This document shows positions 47,983 through 57,986 of a stretch of 64,000 bases of DNA, in pieces. The stretch's first letter is position 1. The number at the start of each line of letters is the position of its first letter. The notes under the pieces were generated by a model that saw only the letters and a list, made by a program, of their open reading frames with translations, did no database searches and was not told the DNA's origin. The stretch is from the NCBI RefSeq assembly GCF_003610465.1, contig NZ_RAQI01000001.1:124001-188000 (forward strand), read 5' to 3'. Made by a program: the position numbers and the translations under genes. Origin of the DNA: Xenorhabdus ehlersii (GTDB lineage: Bacteria; Pseudomonadota; Gammaproteobacteria; Enterobacterales; Enterobacteriaceae).

Positions 47983-49116
47983 TTATTTAATGAGCAATTG
48001 TCTCTTATCTTCCCGTTGGGCATTTTCCGCCAGTATTTTAAAATCTTTTACTGTCCAATATTGCTTTGGAACAGGCAGGTTTTTCATCTCATTGGTTGGC
48101 CATAGTTGAAATTCAGCCAGTTTATCCAACGAAAAATGCTGATAATGCTCAGGCAGAGATAGACGCAGGGCAAAGTTCTCTTTACCGAAAGGCATTAATG
48201 GGTAGCGGTTGTCTTGGATATCATAATTCCGGTGCAGTACTAAAAACTTTTCTGGAATGCGTTGATAACTGTTCCACCACAAACCATCTACGCTATCAAA
48301 CATCTCCTTTGTGCCTGATTTAGGATAATCCCCAAGTTCATGCAAAGCTATCGGCAAGATCTTAGCCATTGAGTCCGAGAACTGCGTTACAGAAGAAGCG
48401 CGTCCTTCCAGGATCAGTGTCAGAGCCAACCGTGCACCCAACAGGTTGGAATAGAGATCTTCCGGGGAAAAAGCCGAAATGCCCTCTGAAAATCCAGGGA
48501 CTGATTGATAGCCATACCATTGCGCTATTTCATGCCAGGCAGCAAGCTGAAAAGCGAGTTTAACCGCCAAATAGGCACTTAGCGTATAGCGTTCAGCAGG
48601 TTCTTCCGGTGGTGTAAAAGCAAAAAAATGAATTTTACGTGCGGCAAGTTCATTATTCAGGGTTAATTTCCATTCCTGACCAAGATGCGCGTAAATCTGG
48701 CTAAACAGATAAAGCGTATAATCTGCGGTATCCCTCACATGGGAGATATCAATAAACCCTCCCTGATGGGTATAGAGCAGACCAACTTTTTCATTGCTTA
48801 CCCCCAACAAAGCGGCACTGGCACCGATAACACTGTCATTATAGTGATGATCACCCAGTTTCTTGGCTTCTACAATATTGTCGATGTCGTAGAAGGGAAT
48901 GGGGATATTCCAGAGTTGGGCTTTAAGGTTATAGCCGAAAGCACAGCAGGCCCTTAAACCTTCTGGCGGGGTAATGGGAGGTAATGCATCCCAATTTTGC
49001 TGTGATTGTTCATGGGTATCACTGATAAGGACAGGTTTTACCGGAGCAACAGATTGTGGTTGATTTTTGCATGCCATCAGTAAGAAACAGAGGCAGAGTG
49101 TAACAAATAATCTCAA
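47983..49116 (-). CDS. DUF4056-family lipoprotein
   Basis: A 377-residue lipoprotein: signal peptide MRLFVTLCLCFLLMAC with lipobox LLMAC (Cys16), then a DUF4056 domain with RACCAFGYNL, a conserved AWHEIAQWYGYQSVPGFSEG segment (an HExxxW pattern resembling a metalloenzyme site, unproven) and FSPEDLYSNLLGARLALTLI. It begins with TTG overlapping the stop of the upstream barrel gene (TTGA). Third gene of an outer-membrane operon. Function unknown. Confidence 0.8.
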   Translation of the reverse strand: MRLFVTLCLCFLLMACKNQPQSVAPVKPVLISDTHEQSQQNWDALPPITPPEGLRACCAFGYNLKAQLWNIPIPFYDIDNIVEAKKLGDHHYNDSVIGASAALLGVSNEKVGLLYTHQGGFIDISHVRDTADYTLYLFSQIYAHLGQEWKLTLNNELAARKIHFFAFTPPEEPAERYTLSAYLAVKLAFQLAAWHEIAQWYGYQSVPGFSEGISAFSPEDLYSNLLGARLALTLILEGRASSVTQFSDSMAKILPIALHELGDYPKSGTKEMFDSVDGLWWNSYQRIPEKFLVLHRNYDIQDNRYPLMPFGKENFALRLSLPEHYQHFSLDKLAEFQLWPTNEMKNLPVPKQYWTVKDFKILAENAQREDKRQLLIK

Positions 49117-50264
49117 AACGCTTCCCCAACCTGGAAATAAAATCCGGTACTGTCTTTACCGACACCAAAATCTAATCTGACATTCATGCGTGGTTTAAAC
49201 TCGAAACGATAGCCAATACCAACAGAAGGAAGCCAATGTTTAGTTCCCAATTGTGAAGGAGAATCTCCCAACGTGCCGGTGCCTATCCAACCGACCACAC
49301 CGTGGCGCCAGTCAAGTTTATGCCGTAACTCTACCTGTGTTGTGAAGATATTGTTGTCACGATAGCGTCCTTCATAATACCCGCGCATCCGCTGGCCGTT
49401 ACCAAGTAGTGATAGCTGGTTCCACGGTACATCACCTGCGCTGAAACGGGCATAGTTATCAAAGGCCAGAACTGTCTTTTCAGATAGCTGATAATAGGTT
49501 GAAAACTGAAGTTGGGTGGTATGGAAAGGGTGATCACTGCCCAATTCAGGGGGAAAATAGGTATAAATGATCTCAAATATCTGTCCGTGCCGCGCATTGG
49601 GCAAAAAATCCCGCGTGTCATAACTGAAATGGGCACTGACACCAGAACTTATCACGGAACGACCACCGACGGACTGTGCAAAATACCGTTTTGCACCGCT
49701 ATCTGGATCACTGGCATTGACGGATGAAAAATTCCAGCCTAATCCCACATAGGTAGCGTCAGTGATGCGATAGAGAAGCCGTGGATGGATAGAAAATTCC
49801 TGCGAGCGGTACTTCTCTTTGTTGCTGTCATTTTTACCAGCATGATAGCCCTTGCCCCAATAGTAAGTTGGGGTGTTATTCAGTGTACTGGAAACAAATA
49901 ACCGCCATTGGTCACTGGCAAGAAAATTGTAATTAGTAAAGTTCAGTCCAAACGCGCCGGTAGATGAACCAAAGCCACTGAGTCCCAATGAAGAGGTCTG
50001 GCTAATGTGGTCTGAATGGTCAGGACGGTATAGGCCAACTATGGCAACACCAATTCCGATACCCATTTCAGGGGTGTAAAAAGGGCCGGGCAATACGCCC
50101 CAGTCAATTTTTTTGTGGTCATCAAAATGGTTGCTGCCACCTAATTTGTTTAACCAACCATCAATTTTTTGCCGATCGGGCAGGATATCAGCGTGTGCCG
50201 ATGAAATGGCAAAAATAAACAGGCTGGAAATTACCAGCCTTTTGAATATTGTAAGGTTAAACAT
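49113..50264 (-). CDS. BamA/TamA-family outer-membrane beta-barrel without POTRA domains
   Basis: A 383-residue outer-membrane protein: signal peptide ending SSAHA (residue 25), then a short N-terminal stretch and a 16-strand-type barrel with the Omp85 signature NGQRMRGYYEGRYRDNN near 290-306 and a C-terminal aromatic Phe for BAM recognition. There is no room for POTRA domains, so it is the short surface-antigen D15-type form. It overlaps both neighbours (one base with the upstream barrel, four with the lipoprotein), implying a common complex. Confidence 0.82.
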   Translation of the reverse strand: MFNLTIFKRLVISSLFIFAISSAHADILPDRQKIDGWLNKLGGSNHFDDHKKIDWGVLPGPFYTPEMGIGIGVAIVGLYRPDHSDHISQTSSLGLSGFGSSTGAFGLNFTNYNFLASDQWRLFVSSTLNNTPTYYWGKGYHAGKNDSNKEKYRSQEFSIHPRLLYRITDATYVGLGWNFSSVNASDPDSGAKRYFAQSVGGRSVISSGVSAHFSYDTRDFLPNARHGQIFEIIYTYFPPELGSDHPFHTTQLQFSTYYQLSEKTVLAFDNYARFSAGDVPWNQLSLLGNGQRMRGYYEGRYRDNNIFTTQVELRHKLDWRHGVVGWIGTGTLGDSPSQLGTKHWLPSVGIGYRFEFKPRMNVRLDFGVGKDSTGFYFQVGEAF

Positions 50265-51253
50265 TAAAAACGGAACTCACCGGAGATAAAGAAGCTGTTT
50301 CTGTTGCCAAAACCGACTTCTGACAAAATATTGAAATTACGGGTGACTTCGAAACGTGCACCAACGGTATTGTTCCACTTATGGGCAAGGTGTTGTTTGA
50401 CGTCGAATTTGATGTCAGTCATGCCTTTAATGTACACCATTCCCTCTTGGAGTTTGGGAGGTAAATTGAGTTTACTGACATCGCCGCTAAAATGTTGAGT
50501 AATATCTTGATACATGGCACCTACCCAAATTTGCGCTTTTGCATTTCCTTGACCAACAAATAATGGTTCAAAAATAAATTCATAGCCAATTCGTGGAGTA
50601 ATAACTAAAGCACTAATATCTCCATCTAAGATATCAAGATTGGTACGAGTATAATTAGCATCTAATGTGGCAAAAAATTGGTTGTAACCACCGGCAAGAG
50701 TGGCACCACCACCAAAAGTTTTTCCTTTGAAGTTCAATTCGAAAGGAATGTCTTTACCATACTCAGTGTCTCCAATAAAAGTTATATTATCCAAATTTGT
50801 TGTGGATTTGCCTTTGGTTTTTCCATAGACGCCGTAGACATTCAGGAAAGGTAACACCCAAGAATCTAGTTTAAGCATATGGGTTTCGCTTTTCTGTCGA
50901 GTATCACCTGCATCAATAATGATTGCTTTTTCCCAATTACGAAATCTTGGGTTAGTAAATTTAAATTTAATGCTATCTACGACAATATCCTGCCGCATAT
51001 TCATATAACTATAACTAGCGCCAAACGGTTCAGGCAGGTCGTAGCCTTTTGCTCGTGCGACATCACCCCAAATTGGCAGAATACGAGATCCCGATTTAGT
51101 TGATTGGGATAAGCTACCGTCATTATTTGTTTGCTGAACGCCAGATTCGGATACGGTTAATGAAAAAAGTGGGCGCTCGCTATCTGCATAACTGTATGAG
51201 GTCGCAAGGCATAAAGTAGCAGCTAACAGTTTGCTAGTGTTAGTTAAGTTCAT
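50264..51253 (-). CDS. Outer-membrane beta-barrel protein of unknown family
   Basis: A 329-residue secreted protein: signal peptide ending SYSYADS near residue 24, alternating hydrophobic beta strands throughout, and C-terminal SFFISGEFRF, an outer-membrane insertion signal ending in Phe. I do not recognise the family beyond a general transporter-like barrel. The ATG at 51253 follows AGGAAG by 11 bases and is preferred to the GTG at 51265. First gene of the three-gene envelope operon, immediately left of a CRISPR array. Confidence 0.75.
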   Translation of the reverse strand: MNLTNTSKLLAATLCLATSYSYADSERPLFSLTVSESGVQQTNNDGSLSQSTKSGSRILPIWGDVARAKGYDLPEPFGASYSYMNMRQDIVVDSIKFKFTNPRFRNWEKAIIIDAGDTRQKSETHMLKLDSWVLPFLNVYGVYGKTKGKSTTNLDNITFIGDTEYGKDIPFELNFKGKTFGGGATLAGGYNQFFATLDANYTRTNLDILDGDISALVITPRIGYEFIFEPLFVGQGNAKAQIWVGAMYQDITQHFSGDVSKLNLPPKLQEGMVYIKGMTDIKFDVKQHLAHKWNNTVGARFEVTRNFNILSEVGFGNRNSFFISGEFRF

Positions 51254-51669
51254 AAATGAATTCACTTCCTATTTTTGATATTTGGTTGTCTATAAAATGA
51301 ACGAATTAAGACGGAAAGGCGCGTAGATTATCATAGCTCTTTTTGACAATCATCAACGAATTATGCTTGTAGGTGTAATATTGCACAATTTGGAATATTC
51401 GTTTGTTTTATCATCAAATAGAACGAGTTTTATCTCTCCAAGATGTTAGTAAAAATAATAAATTGATATTGAAATTATTTCTTATATTGATTTTTATTTC
51501 GGTTACTTAAAATAAGAGGATAGTCTATAAATGTTTTAATTTTATTTATTATTTATATGACTTATCACAATAAGTCATTGTTAAACGACAATGAATAATC
51601 TTATCTTTGGTTTGCTATTACCTTATTTAATCAATAGTTATATTAATGTTTTTTATGCGGGGCATATTG
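51254..51669. other. AT-rich region between the envelope operon and CRISPR array 1
   Basis: About 415 AT-rich bases. It must contain the promoter of the minus-strand envelope operon. On that strand TTGATG and TATGAT occur 15 bases apart (about 51325-51352) as a weak candidate. No gene seen, and CRISPR array 1 ends in this direction. Confidence 0.35.
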
Positions 51670-52003
51670 GAATTATTCATTGAGCTTACGGGGAACACAA
51701 TCCTTGCTGGTCACCGGTCACGTTATAAAACGGAACACCCCCGTGAGTACGGGGAACACCGCATTCGGAGCCAATGCCAGCGCCCGTAAATCGGAACACC
51801 CCCGTGAGTACGGGGAACACATCATGACTGACATGCATTGGTCAGAACACGCCGGAACACCCCCGTGAGTACGGGGAACACAAGTCCTTTACCGCCGTCC
51901 AGCGGGAAAAATTCGGAACACCCCCGTGAGTACGGGGAACACACCATTGCAAAATATGGGGATGATGCTGATCACGGAACACCCCCGTGAGTACGGGGAA
52001 CAC
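51670..52003 (-). CRISPR. CRISPR array 1 (type I-E, five intact repeats plus a decayed terminal repeat)
   Basis: Five identical 29-base repeats at 51731, 51792, 51853, 51914 and 51975 (plus strand CGGAACACCCCCGTGAGTAC then GGGGAACAC) separated by 32-base unique spacers, period 61. A sixth, decayed repeat at 51670-51698 keeps only its last 18 bases and marks the leader-distal end. Transcription is therefore leftward from cas2. In that sense the repeat is 5 bases, a 16-base hairpin CCCCGTACTCACGGGG, then GTGTTCCG as the crRNA handle, unlike the ATAAACCG handle of array 2. Confidence 0.95.
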
Positions 52004-52060
52004 ACTAAATATAACCAATTGTGCTAAAAAACTTTTATCAACAGAAAAAACTTTACCATT
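52004..52060 (-). promoter_or_regulatory. Candidate leader of CRISPR array 1
   Basis: The 57 bases between the cas2 stop and the first intact repeat are AT-rich and contain poly-T/poly-A stretches, as expected for a type I-E leader, though short. Part of the leader or its promoter may lie inside cas2. The decayed repeat at the other end of the array supports this orientation. Confidence 0.6.
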
Positions 52061-53300
<1,240 letters not shown>

Positions 53301-53301
<1 letters not shown>

Positions 53302-53975
53302 TACAGTGCCCTTATCAGCATTAGCCCACAACCAAAGGATTTTGCCCTGCCAAACCCTTTCTGGCATTGCTCAAGGAAAAGTTCGCTATCTGACAAAGTG
53401 AGCACGCCCTGAAAATCCACACTGGAAAATGCCACTTTCTGGCCAGAAGCTTTGAAGCTGCGATGTTGGGTATAACGTTCAATATCTGGGGCGAAGTCAA
53501 AGCGAATACCCCAATTAGCCAGTCGTTTTTCATCCTGTATCCAGGCTTGGGCGGCTTGCGTCATTACTGATTCGATTTCATCTGAGCTACCAGAATGTCT
53601 TGCCTGGAGCTTGGCATGCATCAATACGTCGTGGCGAAGCTGTTTGCCTGAATCTTTATTTGTGATGCAAACAGTAGGGTTCGCGCGGAGTTTGAACGCC
53701 AGTTTTTGACCGTTATGTAATTGAGGGATAAAAGGTTTGGTCTGAATCTGGAACTGCGGGGAATTGGCTATCGGTGTAGTTGTGGACAACACAAAAAATT
53801 CAGGTCTGCCACTTAAGCTCATCTCTTGCCGAAACAGGAAATTGCGCTCTTCCTGTTCTGTAAACAGTTGCCACAAGAGTTGGTGGGAAGCATAGACATC
53901 ATTTTTCGTCTGTTTTCGTGACGGTGCTTGTATATGATAAACCGAAGGGTGCAAGGTAACTTTAGACAGATACAT
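53301..53975 (-). CDS. cas6e: CRISPR RNA endoribonuclease Cas6e
   Basis: A 224-residue Cas6e (CasE/Cse3). MYLSKVTLHPSVYHIQAP at the start, His31 in YASHQLLWQLF aligning with the catalytic His20 of E. coli, and the glycine-rich C-terminal GFGRAKSFGCGLMLI. It cuts at the base of the repeat hairpin and stays bound to the crRNA 3' end. The start at 53975 overlaps cas5e by 14 bases, and the 29-residue longer reading is rejected. Confidence 0.93.
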
Positions 53976-54732
53976 GTGTTCCCTCCACGGTCGATAACTG
54001 GAACGATAACTGGTGCATCGTGCGTTGCGTAAACTGCCAGCGGCTGCGTGATAGTGGCTCATCCCAACGTTGATGAGTCAGTATTGTCGTATCAGGGATT
54101 GTGATCTCGTCTTCATCTCCTTCCCAAAAATAGCTCACGACATCATGATTACGCTGCCAGTAGTGATTGGCTTTTTCTGATTGATAAGGTAAGGGAGGAA
54201 AAGACGTATCGAGAGCTGCTTTTAATGACGGATATTCTGCCAATTTCGGCATCATCGGAAGCGCAAGAGGGCAGGATTTTCGCCCAAGGCTCAGCATAAA
54301 GACCGGTTTTATCAGCGCATCACGCAAAGCCGAAAGTGTGAAACTGGCCTGTTCGGTCAATGAAATTGCGATAACCCACACGCCATCAGCAAGGTAATCG
54401 CGTGAAGACAGTATCGTGTTTAATTTGGATTTATCACGTAACTCACTTTTACGGGTCAGATGTGCCTGTTTTTTCTCTTGCGAGGGGACTTGGGCGGTAT
54501 GGTAATCCCGCATCAATAAACCGGAAACAATCTGTTTGATGGCGATTTTGATACCCTGCTGCAATGCCACAAGTTGTGTTTCATCGTCACGCCGGATACC
54601 CAATGCTGCGCCTAATAGCCCTAAGATAGCCGAACGGGTTGGATAAGTGTCGGTCGGACGGCTTTCACCGACTGCTTCCACCCCCCAACTGGCTAGTGCC
54701 CCGTATAAGCGAAAGACCAGGTAAGTCTGCAT
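53962..54732 (-). CDS. cas5e: Cascade subunit Cas5e
   Basis: A 256-residue Cas5e (CasD): LVFRLYGALASWGVEAVGES at the N terminus, GLLGAALGIRRDD near 38 and SLGRKSCPLALP near 148. Cas5e binds the 8-base 5' handle of the crRNA, which matters because the two arrays here specify different handles. Slightly longer than E. coli Cas5e (224). Fourteen bases after the cas7e stop. Confidence 0.93.
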   Translation of the reverse strand: MQTYLVFRLYGALASWGVEAVGESRPTDTYPTRSAILGLLGAALGIRRDDETQLVALQQGIKIAIKQIVSGLLMRDYHTAQVPSQEKKQAHLTRKSELRDKSKLNTILSSRDYLADGVWVIAISLTEQASFTLSALRDALIKPVFMLSLGRKSCPLALPMMPKLAEYPSLKAALDTSFPPLPYQSEKANHYWQRNHDVVSYFWEGDEDEITIPDTTILTHQRWDEPLSRSRWQFTQRTMHQLSFQLSTVEGTHVSV

Positions 54733-54746
54733 ATTGGCCCCTTTTT

Positions 54747-55785
54747 TTACTTAGTGACGAATTGAAGTAGTTCAGTAAAACTACCTTCACCCGTGACGGC
54801 ATTGATTTCATAGTGTGTGTCAGCGCAAGCGCCATAAACGTTATCGAAGTTTTTCCTCTGATTTTCTAACGCCTTGATAGCATCGGTTGCCTGATCTTCG
54901 CTATCAATGGGTTTTAAAAAACGCAACAGACAGGGAGCGAGGCTGATATTCTCCCTTTTCCGCCAACACATAACTGGCATAGGCGCGGGAGCCGAAACTG
55001 TTTTGTTTGCCGGATGGGGCGATTTTAATAGCGGCTTCTGTCAGGGCGGCAATGGCTTTATGCGCCAGTGCTTCATTGCCTGCCAGGTTTTCGATTAACA
55101 AAGACTTGTCGATGCAGATATAGCTGTAGAACAGGGCAGCCGCAAAGCCGGTTTCGCCAATATGAGCTGAACCGGAATCACTTTTACCCGCATTGAGATC
55201 GTCTACAGCGGTAAAATAGTCATCTTCCACGGCGACACTATGAACGCTGATAGCATGAGCAACCTGACAGGCTGCTTCTACATTATAAGCAGGGCTGGAT
55301 GCCAACATACGGCCAAACAGGGCAATATCTACGGCCGTTTTTTCTGTGCTCAGTAGTTTCAATTCTTCTTTGGTCGGTGCGCGATTTTCAGCGATGAGTT
55401 TATCGGCCAATGCAAAGGTAGCCTCTTTTTCTGCCGGGCTAATATGAGCCAGCTGTTCAATTTCCAGAGGCTCATCTTTTTTATTTTTGCCAAATACTTC
55501 TGCAATAATAGTAGCCCATTCAGTGGCTTGTTTTTCTTTAACTCCCCCATTAAGTAAGCGTTGATAAACCTGGAATCCAAAACGTTTGGTACGAAAACCA
55601 AGGTGCTCTACGAGAGCATCCTGAAACAGATCAGAGATTCGCCAATGGCGCTTCAAACTTTGAGAGCTAATTCTTAATCTCTCAGCTCCGCCCATTCTGG
55701 CGGTTTTAGGACGTCCGAGATCGTCGCGGTTCAGGTTAGCAGGAGGGTAGGAAGTTAACAGATGTAGCTGAATGAATTGGCTCAT
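54747..55785 (-). CDS. cas7e: Cascade backbone subunit Cas7e, frameshifted near its C terminus
   Basis: Cas7e (CasC), the six-copy backbone of Cascade. The first frame (55785 to 54904, 293 residues) runs from MSQFIQLHLLTSYPPANLNR to QPRSLSVAFFKTH and stops. The rest, beginning FLKPIDSEDQATDAI-like and ending LLQFVTK, continues in the +1 frame to 54747. The break is at TTTTTTAAAACCC (54909-54921): removing one base gives AFFKPIDSEDQ and a 345-residue protein, near the family length. Either an indel error, a real inactivating mutation or slippage on T6A4. Confidence 0.9.
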
Positions 55786-55825
55786 TTAAAATTCCTTATA
55801 GATTAAAAGTGATTAATTATTGGGG

Positions 55826-56377
55826 TTATTTAGCGGCTTTGTAGTAATCCATTGCCCATTGCACACAAAGGCGTTTATTGGCTCGATATGCTCTTGGATG
55901 GTGGTATTCCCACATCCACTGTTCAATATCTTTGGCGAGAGACAAGACGGAAACCTGGCCTTTCAGTTGTTGCAGGATGCGCCGCAAACGCATAATAAAT
56001 TCATCGGGAGTTTTGGCTGCCTGTAATTGAGCAAAGCGATGAGTACTGACAATGGGCTTGTCATTTTCTGTTTTGGTGCCTGCGGCGGTAGCCAGATTGG
56101 TAGTGGTGTTAGTTTTGACATACACCAGAGTGACGGCAATCATCGCCCATAGTGTAACGGTCTTTTGTTCAGCTTCTTTGGTAATATCTTCTGGCAAACT
56201 GAACCATAATGCCCGAAAACCTTCGGTGAAAGTGACCGCCTCAATATCCTGGCAACGCTTTAATTCAGCCTTATAGAGCGTTGGTGCAGGGGGAATCTTT
56301 TTTTCCTTCAATTCTTCGGGGGATAAAAACATGCTTTCCCACCAGCGCAGTAAACGACCTTCACTTAGGTTAGTCAT
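55826..56377 (-). CDS. cse2: Cascade small subunit Cse2 (Cas11e)
   Basis: A 183-residue all-helical Cse2/CasB (EGRLLRWWESMFLSPEELKE, HRFAQLQAAKTPDEFIMRLR). Two copies form the belly of type I-E Cascade and stabilise the R-loop. Overlaps cse1 by eight bases. Length and helices are normal for the family. Confidence 0.92.
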   Translation of the reverse strand: MTNLSEGRLLRWWESMFLSPEELKEKKIPPAPTLYKAELKRCQDIEAVTFTEGFRALWFSLPEDITKEAEQKTVTLWAMIAVTLVYVKTNTTTNLATAAGTKTENDKPIVSTHRFAQLQAAKTPDEFIMRLRRILQQLKGQVSVLSLAKDIEQWMWEYHHPRAYRANKRLCVQWAMDYYKAAK

Positions 56378-57986
56378 TGATAACTTCCTTCTTCGTGTTC
56401 TTGGATGATTTGGTTTCTATATTGTGCTCTGCCATAAATGACTTGATATCTTTAGAACCCATCAGCCACTTGGTAAGAATTTGCCGTGCCTCGATTTTTT
56501 CCAGTAATTTTTTGGGATCGGTATCTTCTGACAGTACAAATTCATCAAAGAGATCAAAGCAGGTATTTCTGAGTTGGTAGAGCCAGGTTTTAGCTTCTTC
56601 GGTGGATAGGGAAGAAGCTTTATGCTGGCTACTGACAATCTGTTGTACAGCTTTAAAGAAGACTGTTTGGGTTCGTTGGTAGAAGGTAGCATCAATAAAT
56701 GATATATCGCCTTTTATCTCATTTGGGCGATGGAACCATGCGCTTTTGATCTGGGTACGACACTGAGTCAACGCATTGACAGAGAGGTTTTGTAGTGTTT
56801 TGACGCGCCGGAAAACGGCATCTTTCTTTTCAATCGGCATGGAAAATAGAGGCAGGCTGGTGGAGTACCAGCAGCGGGCTTTCATGTTATCCAGATCATA
56901 GCCAAAAACCCACAACCGTGGAGTGTAACTCTGTTCGTCCGCAAAATAATCATTGAGTTGGTTAAAATGGTCGATAACCTGAGCTACTTGTTGACCATGT
57001 TTATCATCGGAAAAAGTCAGGCTATCCCAGATCTTGTAGGTAATGCCACCGGGCTGCCCTTTGACGGAAAGGTGCTCTTCATCCGGTTTTTTAGGATTCC
57101 ATCGATAAGGAGTTAAGGGATGTTGCCAAGTACCAGAATAGTTATTGCCATAGTTTTGGGTACGATAGCCAGAAACGGATTGGTGAGTTGCTTGCCCCGT
57201 TAATTGGCAAGTAGCTGGCTTATCGTCTATCTCCAGACGAATTCGCCGTGGCATTGCCCAATACATATGCAGCTCATGGACATTATGTGCGTAAATTTCT
57301 GTTCCTGCTTTTTGGCTGATATGAGTTTTACCCAGCCACGGAAAAATGTCTGGACTGTTGAGATCAGGATCTGGGTAAGACCAAAGTTCCCGATTGATGA
57401 CATTAAGCCAAAGTTTTTGCCATAGTGAAGCATCCAATTCTTGTGGCTGAATCAAAGTTGTTAGTGGGCCGCCTCCCCGCAACCCCACTCGATGTCCAAC
57501 ACCGCCGGCAGGGGCATTAATCTGTAATGTGAATAGCGCAATAGCGGCCATTTCAGGGGAAATGACTTCACATTGGCTGCGTTTTATAAAGTGGTCAGTA
57601 TTATCCTTCAACGTTTTTTCACCGGGCGATTCAATCAATAATCCTGAAATACCGATAGGCTTTCTTTCAGCTAACGGATCAAAATCCTGCATAAACAGAG
57701 GGCCATCTCCTGACAAATTAAAAGCATGTTCTGTCCGATTAAATGCAGTCTGTAAGTCAGCTTGTGTAGGGGCTTGTTGATAAAATTCATGCCATTCGTC
57801 TTCATCTTCAGGGGCAAAAACCGTTTGCAGCAAGCCAATTGCTAACTGATAAGCAGCTCCCTGAAAATCAGCCCTCGGCAGGGCAAAATCGACAACGGCA
57901 GGATCACCGATTGCCGTCAGTGGCAACTTTTTCTCGCTGCCATTTCTCATGCTAAAAGTCAGCCATGCGTCTTTAACAAGGTTCAT
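56370..57986 (-). CDS. cse1: Cascade large subunit Cse1 (Cas8e)
   Basis: A 538-residue Cse1/CasA: N-terminal LVKDAWLTFSMRNGSEKKLP, the AFNLSGDGPLFMQDFD segment near 95, GVGHRVGLRGGGPLTTLI near 165 (part of the PAM-sensing region) and a C-terminal four-helix bundle. It recognises the PAM and recruits Cas3. Start overlaps the cas3 stop as TAATG, so unlike E. coli K-12 there is no promoter-bearing gap between cas3 and cse1. Confidence 0.94.
   Translation of the reverse strand: MNLVKDAWLTFSMRNGSEKKLPLTAIGDPAVVDFALPRADFQGAAYQLAIGLLQTVFAPEDEDEWHEFYQQAPTQADLQTAFNRTEHAFNLSGDGPLFMQDFDPLAERKPIGISGLLIESPGEKTLKDNTDHFIKRSQCEVISPEMAAIALFTLQINAPAGGVGHRVGLRGGGPLTTLIQPQELDASLWQKLWLNVINRELWSYPDPDLNSPDIFPWLGKTHISQKAGTEIYAHNVHELHMYWAMPRRIRLEIDDKPATCQLTGQATHQSVSGYRTQNYGNNYSGTWQHPLTPYRWNPKKPDEEHLSVKGQPGGITYKIWDSLTFSDDKHGQQVAQVIDHFNQLNDYFADEQSYTPRLWVFGYDLDNMKARCWYSTSLPLFSMPIEKKDAVFRRVKTLQNLSVNALTQCRTQIKSAWFHRPNEIKGDISFIDATFYQRTQTVFFKAVQQIVSSQHKASSLSTEEAKTWLYQLRNTCFDLFDEFVLSEDTDPKKLLEKIEARQILTKWLMGSKDIKSFMAEHNIETKSSKNTKKEVIND

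Noticed and set aside
51680-51868. Open frame across CRISPR array 1
   Set aside because: Made of repeat and spacer sequence only.
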